Positions 24,675 to 33,472 of a stretch of 64,000 nt of DNA are shown piece by piece. The notes beneath the pieces are model-generated. The model had not been told where the DNA came from. It did not search any database and worked only from the letters and a program-made list of their open reading frames with translations. A program made the translations under genes and the position numbers. The stretch covers positions 85,991-149,990 of the forward strand of contig JAIRVB010000027.1 in NCBI GenBank assembly GCA_031254105.1. Direction: 5' to 3'. How positions within the stretch are numbered: position 1 is the first letter of the stretch; every line of letters starts with the position of its first letter. This DNA is from Chitinispirillales bacterium. GTDB taxonomy: Bacteria; Fibrobacterota; Chitinivibrionia; Chitinivibrionales; Chitinispirillaceae.

Positions 24675-26621
24675 ATGACCAGAAAACTAAACTTTACCGC
24701 GGCTGCCGCGGTTGCTGTTTGTGCGGGCGTTTCTGTTTTCGGCGCACCGGGCGATCCGCATATTTGGCAGCGCTACAACCCTAACATCAGCTACAGTTTT
24801 CTTGATGATCCCAATAAGGTAGCGATGCCGACCAGGGACAATATCCCTGCCGGTTCGAATTACAATATACAAGGCGCAAAGTCAGACGGCTGGTGGACGT
24901 TTATATGGGGTCCCAGAGCTAATGGCCATCTCACGGCTAATAATAACCGTATAGTCAGGGATGAGATTATAAATCCCATGCTTGCGCGCATGAATGAGGA
25001 GTTCGCATATTTTAGAGATGTAATGGGCTGGCCTGTCGACAGGCTCGCTCAGCAAGGTTACCGCAGTCAGATTTGGCTTTACGGTTCCGGCGCAAGGCCG
25101 AATGATCAAGCGGACAGCACCGCGCAGGGCGGGTGGCAAAGCTCCGTCAACGGTTATCCCATAGTGCTTCTTTCGTGGAGACCGGTTTTGGCGTTTCATG
25201 ACGCCAGTTATCGCGCCGCCGGATTTAATGACGCGGCTTCTCAAACCGGCGGAGTGGTTCATGAGGGTATACACGCGATTTTGGCCAGTATGCCGGATGC
25301 CAGCAGAATTCCGGGCTGGTTTCATGAGGGCGGCAACACCTGGCTTCAGCAGCAGGCGGACGCGCAGCGGGCAGACAGATACGGCAGTTGGGCGACTCTT
25401 AACGGTCCAACTTTTATGGCTCCGTTCATGCCCATTGAATGCTACAGCGGATGGCTGCAGGATGGATCCTTTGGCGGCCCTAATGCGGAAGGTGTTAACA
25501 GATACAATTCATCAAATCAGCAGTTATGTACTTGGCGCGCATGGCTTGGAGGCAATCAGTACGGCAATGGATTTCCTTCGTTTTTAGGTGAGTGGCTGGG
25601 ATTAGGTTCTATTCCGTGGATATGGATGAACGCTAACGGCAGGGTACTTGAGGGAATGGCAAATGGCAAGACCGGTTCTCCGGGTCTTGGTGAAGAGCAG
25701 GTAAGACGGCTTATCACGGAGTACAGGGCCAAACAGGCTACTCTTGACCTTAGAAACTGGACGCAGTCTGCAAGAACTGTTATGAATAATAACTTTGGCC
25801 GCAATCTCGGGCCGGAAGGAAACGCCGCAGGCGGAAACTGGTTTCCAAATCTGCCGGCATGGAGAGCAACCCCTTACGCCGTAACAACAAGAGCAAACGA
25901 CGCTCTTACTCCCGATTCGCTAACGCTTCCCGGCTGGTCAGGCGCCAATCAGATCCCCTTAACAATACCGGCAAACATGGATATGGTAACGGTTGAACTC
26001 ATGGCCGACACCGCGAATATGACTTTGCAGCTCTGCTACAGAGCTGCGGACGGAACCGCTGTGTATAGCGTACCTGTCAATGGCATAGTTGGAGGAAGTG
26101 TAGAAACCAGTATACGTTTAGACAAGCGCCCCGCCAACAATGTTATAATAGCGGTTATTGCCAGTACCGACTATATCTACAGAGGCGATGCGACACGATT
26201 CGCTAAATATAAGTACAAAATCAAAGTCCCCTCCACTGTCACGGCAGCAGATGTCAACATCAGACATTATAATATCGATAATATGGTTAACAGTCCCGGT
26301 TACCCAACCGGCCAGGTTTCTATCGGCAAGGATGCTACGCAAAATTCAAAAGTCAGGCGTTCTTCCTCATTTAATACGGCGGCGGGCAAATCCGGATCTC
26401 TGAATGTAAATTTCAGCATCCAGTCGCCGGCCCCTGTTTGTTTTGACATTTACAGTACTGCCGGAGCTTTAGTTAAGTCGGTACCTATGGGTTACAGAGC
26501 GGCGGGAGAGTATAGAGAAGTACTGGATATGCGCAAGTTTGGTTTATCATCAGGAACGTACATTATAAGGCTGAGAGGCGTGCCGGAAGCTGGAGCCGGA
26601 ACAGCTATGTTTATTAAGTAG
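24675..26621 (+). CDS. Secreted DUF6055-like protein with C-terminal sorting-type domain
   Basis: A 648-residue exported protein. Signal peptide at residues 1-24 (FTAAAAVAVCAGVSVFGA). The central domain resembles DUF6055, with two His-containing motifs, GGVVHEGIHAILA (an HExxH pattern) and GWFHEGGNTWLQQQAD, suggestive of a zincin-like site. A beta-rich region follows. The last 75 residues (FDIYSTAGALVKSVPMG ... SSGTYIIRLRG) resemble the Por-type C-terminal domain recognised by type IX secretion in FCB bacteria. Start ATG follows AAAGGGGGAAGC. Substrate unknown; peptide or polysaccharide is possible. Confidence 0.7.
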   Translation: MTRKLNFTAAAAVAVCAGVSVFGAPGDPHIWQRYNPNISYSFLDDPNKVAMPTRDNIPAGSNYNIQGAKSDGWWTFIWGPRANGHLTANNNRIVRDEIINPMLARMNEEFAYFRDVMGWPVDRLAQQGYRSQIWLYGSGARPNDQADSTAQGGWQSSVNGYPIVLLSWRPVLAFHDASYRAAGFNDAASQTGGVVHEGIHAILASMPDASRIPGWFHEGGNTWLQQQADAQRADRYGSWATLNGPTFMAPFMPIECYSGWLQDGSFGGPNAEGVNRYNSSNQQLCTWRAWLGGNQYGNGFPSFLGEWLGLGSIPWIWMNANGRVLEGMANGKTGSPGLGEEQVRRLITEYRAKQATLDLRNWTQSARTVMNNNFGRNLGPEGNAAGGNWFPNLPAWRATPYAVTTRANDALTPDSLTLPGWSGANQIPLTIPANMDMVTVELMADTANMTLQLCYRAADGTAVYSVPVNGIVGGSVETSIRLDKRPANNVIIAVIASTDYIYRGDATRFAKYKYKIKVPSTVTAADVNIRHYNIDNMVNSPGYPTGQVSIGKDATQNSKVRRSSSFNTAAGKSGSLNVNFSIQSPAPVCFDIYSTAGALVKSVPMGYRAAGEYREVLDMRKFGLSSGTYIIRLRGVPEAGAGTAMFIK

Positions 26622-26705
26622 TTGATTTTTGAAACAGAGAGCGGGAAGCTGCCCTTCCAGCGGCTTTCCGTAATAAAACTATTTCCAAGCGGAATATCTA
26701 TAAAA

Positions 26706-27605
26706 ATGGATTCTCAAAACGATATTGTTTTCAGATCGGCGTTTATCGCGCTTGCGGGCCGTCCAAACAGCGGTAAGTCTACTCTCATGAATACTGTTCT
26801 GCAAGAACAGATCTCAATTGCGACCTCTCTGCCCCAGACTACAAGACGTAACATCAGGGGGATTTACACAACAGAAGAGATGCAGATCGTTTTTATTGAT
26901 ACGCCCGGAATTCACAAAGGTAAACATACTCTCAATGAAATTATGCTTCAGGAAGCGACAAGCGCGCTTGGAACGGGTACGGATTTGATTTGCTACTTAA
27001 TAGATTTGTCAAGAGATTTCGGTAAAGAGGAGTGTATATGCGCTTCCGCTGTATCAGGCGCAAATATTCCTGTAATGCTTGTGTTTAACAAAACTGACCT
27101 TTGTCCGGATATTGATATTAAGGCCGCCTCTTTTTTCGCTAAATTTCCCGACCTGATAAATTTTCCGCAAGTAAGGCTTTCCGCTGTTGATCCGCGTGCC
27201 GGTGAAATTTTTCTGAACGCGGCCAGCCCTTTTATACATGAGGGGCCTAAATATTTTGATGATGATTCACTCACAGACGCGACTTTGCGCACTTTAGCCG
27301 CTGAATTTATCCGCAAGCAGATTATTTTAAATACCCGTCAGGAGGTTCCGCACGCGGTATTTGTAGAGATTGATTCATACAAGGAGGAGGCTTCCGGTCA
27401 CAAAATTGAGGCGTCTATACATGTGGAAACAATCGGACAGAAGGGGATTATAATCGGTTCCCGCGGACATCTGATCGACAAAATAAAGAGAGACTCACGC
27501 AGGGAGCTTGAACTGCTTGCCGGGATGAGGGTTTCGCTTAAGTTTCATGTAAAGGTTACGCCGAACTGGCGCGATAACAGCGCGTTTTTAAGGTCGGCGC
27601 GGTAA
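26706..27605 (+). CDS. era: Ribosome-assembly GTPase Era
   Basis: Era binds the 3' end of 16S rRNA and checks 30S maturation. The 299-residue form has G1 GRPNSGKST, G3 DTPGIH, G4 NKTD and a C-terminal KH domain (GQKGIIIGSRGHLIDKIK). An in-frame start at 26622 would add 28 residues without homology to the family; ATG 26706 gives the usual length, although its ribosome-binding site is weak. Transcription may read through from the secreted-protein gene that ends just upstream. ybeY, a functional partner in 16S maturation, is about 3.2 kb away on the other strand. Confidence 0.94.
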   Translation: MDSQNDIVFRSAFIALAGRPNSGKSTLMNTVLQEQISIATSLPQTTRRNIRGIYTTEEMQIVFIDTPGIHKGKHTLNEIMLQEATSALGTGTDLICYLIDLSRDFGKEECICASAVSGANIPVMLVFNKTDLCPDIDIKAASFFAKFPDLINFPQVRLSAVDPRAGEIFLNAASPFIHEGPKYFDDDSLTDATLRTLAAEFIRKQIILNTRQEVPHAVFVEIDSYKEEASGHKIEASIHVETIGQKGIIIGSRGHLIDKIKRDSRRELELLAGMRVSLKFHVKVTPNWRDNSAFLRSAR

Positions 27606-27630
27606 TCAGCAGGAGGCTGTAATAAAAGGC

Positions 27631-27737
27631 GGCTCTCATCCGTCACTCCCGCAAAGGCGGGAAGCGCTGTTACCTGTTATTCCGACAGGAACAACAGACC
27701 CCCGCTTTCGCGGGGGTGACGGATGGAAGACTATGCC
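27631..27737. repeat. Nested REP-like inverted repeat between convergent genes
   Basis: Outer arms CATCCGTCAC and GTGACGGATG enclose two GC-rich hairpins, CTCCCGCAAAGGCGGGA and CCCCCGCTTTCGCGGGGG, plus a middle CTGTTATTCCGACAGG. It lies between era (+) and the DUF378 gene (-) and is well placed to act as a two-way terminator. Related to the repeats at 1301 and 8349. Confidence 0.75.
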
Positions 27738-27798
27738 TTTGCTACAGCCCCATCTGCTTATAAATAAGCTGACAGTATCCGCTTATTTTTATAACGCG

Positions 27799-28050
27799 TT
27801 ACGCTGAATGCTGGGCAGCCCGCTGTCCTCTGGACTCCATGCTTCCCTTTCGGCCAAGAGCCGGCGATATCACTAATGTATAAAGCCCCGAAAGCCCTAT
27901 AAGCGCGTACATGACCCTTGTCAGGAATGACATTGAACCAAACACCGCTGCTATAAGGTCAAAGCCGAAGAAACCCATTAATCCGAAGTTAATACCACCA
28001 ACTATAAGTATAATAAGAGCTATCCAGTCAAGCGCATTCAAGTGTCTCAT
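27799..28050 (-). CDS. DUF378 small membrane protein
   Basis: An 83-residue inner-membrane protein with two predicted helices (LDWIALIILIVGGINFGLMG and FLTRVMYALIGLSGLYTLVI), matching the DUF378 family in size and in the NFGLMGFFGFDL core. Start ATG at 28050 follows CAGGAGGAAATT; an upstream extension to 28128 is not supported. Function unknown. Confidence 0.85.
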   Translation of the reverse strand: MRHLNALDWIALIILIVGGINFGLMGFFGFDLIAAVFGSMSFLTRVMYALIGLSGLYTLVISPALGRKGSMESRGQRAAQHSA

Positions 28051-28295
28051 AATTTCCTCCTGTAGAATGCAAAAAGTATGCGGATCTGTCTGCGGACCCG
28101 CAAAGCGGGTGCGGACGACACCACACATACTCTGATAAAAACAAATGCCGTACCAATCGCCGCGGTCAGCCCGCAGAAGATAAATTCAACAGTTATGCGG
28201 TTGTATTACTCAATTTTTTCTTAAAATGAGAATCTTGTGAGAAAAGCGGATAAATAGAAACGCGGTTCTATTATGCCTCTCTCCCTATCTCACCA

Positions 28296-29216
28296 CTAAA
28301 ACCATTTTTTGCTCTTGAAGAATAAAACGCAGCTAAATATAATCATTAAACTGACAGCAATAACCCCTATATACCCATATCTCCAACCAAATTCCGGTTG
28401 ATGTTCAAAATTCATCCCATACCATGCCGCCAGCAATGTGAGCGGTAGAAAGACAGCCGACAGCACTGTGAATATTTTCATTATGCTGTTCAAACCTATG
28501 TCAATTTGAGATTGGTACGCTTCCCTGACTTGCGTTACATAATCCTTCATATTGAGTACAGTTTTATACAGCCGTTCCACTCTGTTATGTATCCGCAGAG
28601 CGTATTTAATATCTGTTTCAGAAAACATTCCATTTTCGTTTTCCATAAGGTCGTCAAGCGCGTCAATGAGCTGTTCATACATTTTCTGCATTGGATGCAG
28701 CTGTTGACGAAACAGTATTATTTTATCATTCTTGCCTTTCAGCTCCGTATCCGCCGATTTCATTATCTCCGCCTCTAACGATATTATTGTTTCGGATATT
28801 TTGGAGAGATGCTTACCATCGTTCTTGGTGAGAAAATCAATTACCGACAACATTGCGCGCTGTATTGAAAATTTCTTAGTAATAACAGTTTTCAAGAGTT
28901 CCGGTATAAAATCATTAACCCGGTCTTCCCAATGGGTGTACATGATTAATACTTCCGATTTTGAAATATAAGCGCCGAACTGCGGCAGGCTGTCGCTATC
29001 CTTCAGCGCCTCCGGGACGCAAAGATAAAAAATGTCATGATGATCATAGTAGTCATAGCTCGCTAGGTTATCTTCAAACCCGGCGCCTTCGTGAAACCTT
29101 TTAAGCAGTTCCGGCGGTAAAACTTCGCCGCTGTCGGCATGAGTTGTCCAACCTAATATTTTACCATCATCCGTGATGATGGTATGCATGACGTTTTCAT
29201 CTATTATTTTCTCCAC
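28296..29216 (-). CDS. CorA-family divalent cation transporter
   Basis: A 306-residue CorA-type magnesium or other divalent-cation channel. It has a cytoplasmic N-terminal domain rich in helices and two C-terminal membrane helices. The pore signature YGMN is in LAAWYGMNFEHQPEFGW, followed by the last helix and a basic C-terminus (KSKKWF). The start is GTG at 29216 with GAGGTGAGTAC upstream. The cation specificity is not determined by sequence. It is followed by an unrelated CNNM/CBS protein gene on the same strand. Confidence 0.9.
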   Translation of the reverse strand: MEKIIDENVMHTIITDDGKILGWTTHADSGEVLPPELLKRFHEGAGFEDNLASYDYYDHHDIFYLCVPEALKDSDSLPQFGAYISKSEVLIMYTHWEDRVNDFIPELLKTVITKKFSIQRAMLSVIDFLTKNDGKHLSKISETIISLEAEIMKSADTELKGKNDKIILFRQQLHPMQKMYEQLIDALDDLMENENGMFSETDIKYALRIHNRVERLYKTVLNMKDYVTQVREAYQSQIDIGLNSIMKIFTVLSAVFLPLTLLAAWYGMNFEHQPEFGWRYGYIGVIAVSLMIIFSCVLFFKSKKWF

Positions 29217-29378
29217 GTACTCACCTCAATAATAAACTGCCTGTCTTATGTATAGCAAAGCAACTTTCTGCGCCTTAATAAATAAAATAGAATTGGAGCG
29301 GGCATATATGCGAAAAAGAATGAAATTAGTGATGAATGGCTTTAGGCGGCAGTTGAATATGAATTGATTACGCGCGCG

Positions 29379-30677
29379 CTAAAAAGGCTCAGTACTCGTT
29401 TTTTCCGGTCTCTGCAGCACCTCTATTTTCACTTTTTCAATTCGTTGATTGTCCATTTTAAGGATTGTGATGCGCAGTCCTGAATATTCGAATTGAGTGT
29501 TTTCCTGCGGGACGTCGCCGTATTCGTGGTATATCAGTCCGCCCAGGGTATTGTAGTCGGCTTCTTCATCTATGCTTAAATCCAGTTCTTCGTTGAGGTC
29601 GTGAAGATCAATATGCGGATCTATCAGGTAGATGTTGCTGTCAAGCCTCACTACTTCCTTCTCCTCTTCGTCGTATTCATCCTGAATGTCGCCTACGATC
29701 TCTTCAAGGATATCTTCCATGGTGACTATTCCGGCAGTTCCGCCGTATTCGTCAACTATGACAGCGAGGTGCAGGTGTTTTATCTTGAACTCTTTCATGA
29801 GGTCATTTATTTTTTTGCCTATTGGGACGTAGTGGCATTTTTTGACTAAAAGCGGCAGATTCCACTCTTCGGGTTTGTGTTCTGAGAGCCAGGAGAGGAT
29901 ATCTTTTGTGTAAAGCATGCCTGTGATCTGGTCTACGGTTTCTTTGTAAACAGGGATGCGGGAGTGGCCCTCGTTTCTGATTACTTTCAGAACTGTCTGC
30001 AGCTCGGAATTTATTTCTACAGCTATTATGTCGATGCGGGGAACCATTATCTCTTCAACCGTTGTTTCACCCAGGTCGAGTATGCTGTTGATCATCTCCC
30101 GCTCCTCTTCGTTAAGAGCTTCGTCATAATCGGTCGACGAGATTCGGGCTTTGTCCTCTTCCGGCAGAAACGCGAATTTCTCGTCATATTTCAAAATGCG
30201 CAAAAGAAATCTGTGAAAAGCCACGAAAAACGAAGTAAACGGCATCAGGAACCAGGAAAACATGCGGTAGGCGTAGTAGGCGGGGGTGATGTAGCTTCTA
30301 TAAAACCTCAAAGACAACGCTCTTGGTATATAATGAGAGAACAGAGTAAGACAGAGAAATCCGAAAACAATCGGGACTCCCCACGTCTGAACTATTAAGG
30401 CCTGCGGAAAAAGTATCTTATGGAAATTAAACGCCAGCACCGCAAACACGATGTTGCTTATGGTTTTTCCCACCACTACGGTACTGCTCACAATAGGGCG
30501 GTTTTTCAGGATGTCATTAATTTTTGAAGCATAGTAACGCAGATGCTCATCATCCGCTCCAATAGTGCTTCTCTCCACAGAAGAGAAGATAACTTTTACG
30601 ATTGAGAAAAAAACTGAGAGAATGAAAGTAAGAACCAGCCCTGTAATATAAAGGGCGTTTCTGGGGTCACTTTCCAA
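29379..30677 (-). CDS. CNNM/CBS-domain (HlyC/CorC family) membrane protein
   Basis: A 432-residue inner-membrane protein with an N-terminal DUF21 (CNNM) region of three to four helices, a CBS-domain pair (EIMVPRIDIIAVEI ... HSRIPVYKE and CHYVPIGKKINDLM ... AVIVDEYGGTAGIVTMEDI) and a C-terminal CorC_HlyC domain. The family is implicated in magnesium or cobalt efflux. A TTG start at 30677 is preceded by AGGAGGCTTTTTT. The CorA gene next to it suggests a divalent-cation theme; ybeY lies upstream on the same strand, the frequent ybeY-ybeX type neighbourhood. Confidence 0.88.
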   Translation of the reverse strand: MESDPRNALYITGLVLTFILSVFFSIVKVIFSSVERSTIGADDEHLRYYASKINDILKNRPIVSSTVVVGKTISNIVFAVLAFNFHKILFPQALIVQTWGVPIVFGFLCLTLFSHYIPRALSLRFYRSYITPAYYAYRMFSWFLMPFTSFFVAFHRFLLRILKYDEKFAFLPEEDKARISSTDYDEALNEEEREMINSILDLGETTVEEIMVPRIDIIAVEINSELQTVLKVIRNEGHSRIPVYKETVDQITGMLYTKDILSWLSEHKPEEWNLPLLVKKCHYVPIGKKINDLMKEFKIKHLHLAVIVDEYGGTAGIVTMEDILEEIVGDIQDEYDEEEKEVVRLDSNIYLIDPHIDLHDLNEELDLSIDEEADYNTLGGLIYHEYGDVPQENTQFEYSGLRITILKMDNQRIEKVKIEVLQRPEKTSTEPF

Positions 30678-30837
30678 AAAAAAGCCTCCTGGTATGCAAA
30701 TACAAATTATAAAGTACGAATTTCAAAATAAAAAATTGCGATTTGAACAGGGCGAGAATATAACGCGCCATAATGATTACTATAATAAAATAATTACGGA
30801 CAAAGGGTTTGCGGTAGTGTAATTTAAAAATAATAAA

Positions 30838-30870
30838 ACTCAGAGTTCTGAATTCTGAGCTCTGTTGTAC
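30838..30870. repeat. Near-perfect palindrome with GAGTTCTGAATTCTGAGCTC words
   Basis: A 24-bp near-palindrome (CAGAGTTCTGAATTCTGAG... CTCTG) that encodes the final ybeY residues (AQNSEL) and its stop. Related words occur at 49617-49725 and 62555-62610. Confidence 0.6.
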
Positions 30871-31259
30871 CTCTCCTCCCTCTCCTCCATAACCGCCCTA
30901 TCTTTACTTTTGATGTGATCATATCCCATCAGATGCAGCAGGCCGTGGACAAGGAGTCTTTTGAGTTCCTCATCATATGTTAAGCCGTAGGAGCGCGCCT
31001 GCGTTTTGGCGCGCTGAAGCGAAATGTAAATTTCACCGAGCAGATCCTGGTCGGAAAACTCGAAGGAGAGTACATCCGTGGGTTTGTCTTTACCTCTGTA
31101 TTGACGGTTAAGTTTACGGATAAAATAGTCTGAACACAGGATAAGCACCGTTGAACGGTTTGCCTTAATTTGCTCTTCTTTGTAAACAAATCCGGCTGTT
31201 TTGAGCAGAAGCTCCCGCGGGCAGGGCAGAGTCCGGTATTTGTGAATAATCTGTATCAT
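30840..31259 (-). CDS. ybeY: Endoribonuclease YbeY
   Basis: YbeY is a zinc-dependent endoribonuclease involved in 16S rRNA 3' maturation and 70S quality control. The 139-residue protein has KPTDVLSFEF and the metal site HGLLHLMGYDH. The last residues (RAQNSEL) are encoded by the palindromic GAGTTCTGAATTC repeat and are not family-like. It functions with Era, encoded at 26706. Confidence 0.94.
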   Translation of the reverse strand: MIQIIHKYRTLPCPRELLLKTAGFVYKEEQIKANRSTVLILCSDYFIRKLNRQYRGKDKPTDVLSFEFSDQDLLGEIYISLQRAKTQARSYGLTYDEELKRLLVHGLLHLMGYDHIKSKDRAVMEEREERYNRAQNSEL

Positions 31260-31368
31260 ATCTGGTAATAAAAATAAAATGTGGGAACCGGTTAAGGGAA
31301 TATATTAATTTATATATTGTATGCGACTTGCCATATTCACGCGATATGTATTTTAAGGAGAAACCAAA

Positions 31369-32739
31369 ATGCTTAGTTTCCGCGGATTTCCTTTCAGAGC
31401 TGTAGTTTTTTTGATGCTGGTATGCGCGCTGCCGCTGTTTTCCCAAAGCGAGGCTGAGGTAGAAACCGAAACTAATGATCTTGTCTGCTCGGTTAAGGGT
31501 ATTGCGGGAACTGTGCAGGTACGCAGGGCAAAGGTTCGCAGGGAGCGGGCGGTTAACTCCGCTAATGACTCCGGATGGACGGATGTGCGGTTGAATATGA
31601 TTCTCAGAGAAAAAGATATAATTCGGACCATGGCGCAGTCGGAGGTCAGGCTTGAGACTCCTGAGGGCAGTCAGATAAAGCTTGGTGAGAACACAACCGT
31701 TGAGATGCTGGCGCTTAAATACCGCGCCAGGGATTCAAAAACAAAACTTAAAATAACGGGCAGTGCTGTTGAGGGTCATGAGTCAGGCACTGTGTTCCAC
31801 CGGCAGACCGCGACCACTACAAATACCAAAGTTAAACTGGTCGGCGGAAGCATGGTTACAAACGTAAAGAAACTTGTTAGCAGTAAATCCAGTTTTGAAA
31901 TTGAAACTCCAACCGCTACCGCTGCCGTGCGCGGGACTACCGTTGAACTTGATGTAAAGAACGGTCTCACTGAAGTAAAGGTTTTTGATGGAAAAGTGTT
32001 AGTTGCTCCCGCCGGTACAAAAAAGTTCGTAGAGGTTAACGACCGTCAGGCGGTTGATATCGCTCCGAATCAGAAAACTGTGACTGTAAGGGAGGTTCCC
32101 GCGGAGTATAAACCAAAAAGCACAAGACTGAAAAACGAACCGCCGCCGCAATCCGCGCCTTCAGGAAGAGATAGAGCGGATGCCGGGGTAGAGGAACCGG
32201 TCTCTGTGCAATTCAGCCTTAAGCTTGACGGCCCGGCGGATACCATCAGCTGTTACGCGAGAGATTCCATCATAGTTAAAGGTGTAGTGAGTCCTCCAAC
32301 CGCCAGAGTGCGTATAAACAACAAACAGGCCCGGCCCGATGAATACGGAGCGTTTACATTAGCGCTCACCGTTCCCTCTGATTCCGGCGTGTATCCGCTC
32401 AAAATAACAGCTAATGATAAAGAGGTTTCCGAAACTATTTTACGTACCTTGAAAGTCGCGCATGTATATACAGAGATAAAGCTTGCTTCTCCGGTTGAAG
32501 GTCAGGTATTTGAAAAGCCTGAGGTAGAGGTGAGCGGAACCGCTGCCCCGGGGTCAATAGTAAATGTTATGGGAAAGAGCATTACTGTAAACCGTAACGG
32601 AACTTTCAGCGGTGAGGCCGTTTTATCCGATAAGGAAGGTGACGTTAAGATGGAGATTGAGATTGTCGATAAGGAGAATAACGCGGTCTGGTTTATACGT
32701 AATGTTAAGTATCAGAAGACGGCTGATACGAAAAAATAG
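31369..32739 (+). CDS. FecR-domain exported protein with Ig-like repeats
   Basis: A 456-residue secreted or envelope protein. Signal peptide VVFLMLVCALPLFSQS. A FecR-type domain follows (about residues 35-200): GTVQVRRAKVR, MILREKDIIRTMAQSEVRLETPEGSQIKLGENT, and AAVRGTTVELDVKNGLTEVKVFDGKVLVA. Two Ig-like repeats then appear in the C-terminal half (around IIVKGVVSPPTARVRIN and EVSGTAAPGSIVNVMGKSI). Stand-alone FecR proteins of this sort are envelope proteins of unclear role, not the FecIR regulator. Start ATG follows AAGGAGAAACCAAA. Confidence 0.85.
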   Translation: MLSFRGFPFRAVVFLMLVCALPLFSQSEAEVETETNDLVCSVKGIAGTVQVRRAKVRRERAVNSANDSGWTDVRLNMILREKDIIRTMAQSEVRLETPEGSQIKLGENTTVEMLALKYRARDSKTKLKITGSAVEGHESGTVFHRQTATTTNTKVKLVGGSMVTNVKKLVSSKSSFEIETPTATAAVRGTTVELDVKNGLTEVKVFDGKVLVAPAGTKKFVEVNDRQAVDIAPNQKTVTVREVPAEYKPKSTRLKNEPPPQSAPSGRDRADAGVEEPVSVQFSLKLDGPADTISCYARDSIIVKGVVSPPTARVRINNKQARPDEYGAFTLALTVPSDSGVYPLKITANDKEVSETILRTLKVAHVYTEIKLASPVEGQVFEKPEVEVSGTAAPGSIVNVMGKSITVNRNGTFSGEAVLSDKEGDVKMEIEIVDKENNAVWFIRNVKYQKTADTKK

Positions 32740-32763
32740 GGCTGAACATCGTTAATTGAAATT

Positions 32764-33129
32764 TTATTTTTTAAAAACCTCGCTTGAATTGAAATTGGAC
32801 CCGCAAAGCTTGATAGTTGCGAGACGGTTTAAGCTCACGCCTGATTCCGCGGCTTCAAGAGCGAGCTGCCGGTGCAGCTGAGCAGGTACGCGAACCATGA
32901 ATTTCCCACTGTAACGCTTTGTTGCGACAGGTTCCGGAACCGGTTCGCCGTTAGCTTTTAAATCTTTAACCACTCCGGCAACAACCTCTCTGATTCCATG
33001 AAGCGCGCTTTCGGGTGATGAGTCTAACCAACTAAGGCTTGGAAACTCGGAGCACAGGCCAACGTACTCTTTATCATCCTGTGACCAGATGACACGGTAC
33101 GCGTAATGATCATTTTTAATAGTTTTCAT
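32764..33129 (-). CDS. hicB: HicB-family antitoxin
   Basis: A 121-residue antitoxin with an N-terminal RNase-H-like HicB fold (YVGLCSEFPSLSWLDSSPESALHGI) and a C-terminal ribbon-helix-helix-type DNA-binding part (GKFMVRVPAQLHRQLALEAA). It neutralises HicA and represses the operon. The start overlaps the hicA stop by 14 bp. A 16-bp palindrome upstream of hicA is a likely operator. Confidence 0.92.
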   Translation of the reverse strand: MKTIKNDHYAYRVIWSQDDKEYVGLCSEFPSLSWLDSSPESALHGIREVVAGVVKDLKANGEPVPEPVATKRYSGKFMVRVPAQLHRQLALEAAESGVSLNRLATIKLCGSNFNSSEVFKK

Positions 33130-33367
33130 CTTTCAGCCTTTCTATAGCTTTCAGCACCTGTTTAACCTGATACGGCTTTGCCATCCCTTTTTCATTTTGA
33201 ATATTTATTCGCGGATCACCGCTCCAGGGAGTTTTATAAATCTCATGCGATCCTCCGCTTTGCCGCGGTTTTCCAAAGAAATGCTCACATACGCGGCGAA
33301 GTTCATCAAATTTTACTCCCTTAGGGTTACCATTCATTATAATGATAATTTTTTCGATCCCTGACAT
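33116..33367 (-). CDS. hicA: HicA-family toxin
   Basis: An 83-residue double-stranded-RNA-binding-fold mRNA interferase. The catalytic histidine is in SGGSHEIYKTP, and the basic C-terminal part is AKPYQVKQVLKAI. HicA cleaves mRNA when not bound by HicB. The start follows CAGGAGACGTAGT. The toxin is encoded first, the common hicAB order. Confidence 0.92.
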   Translation of the reverse strand: MSGIEKIIIIMNGNPKGVKFDELRRVCEHFFGKPRQSGGSHEIYKTPWSGDPRINIQNEKGMAKPYQVKQVLKAIERLKDENY

Positions 33368-33382
33368 ACTACGTCTCCTGTA

Positions 33383-33398
33383 GTATCAATATTGATAC
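33383..33398. promoter_or_regulatory. Palindromic operator candidate for hicAB
   Basis: GTATCAATATTGATAC is a perfect 16-bp palindrome 16 bp before the hicA start. It is suited to binding a dimeric ribbon-helix-helix protein such as HicB. Inference from position and symmetry. Confidence 0.6.
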
Positions 33399-33472
33399 CA
33401 TAAATATAATATTGTGGTTGTACGCAATCAACGGGTAAATTTTTTACGGAATATGCGCGCGGGAAACAGTTT

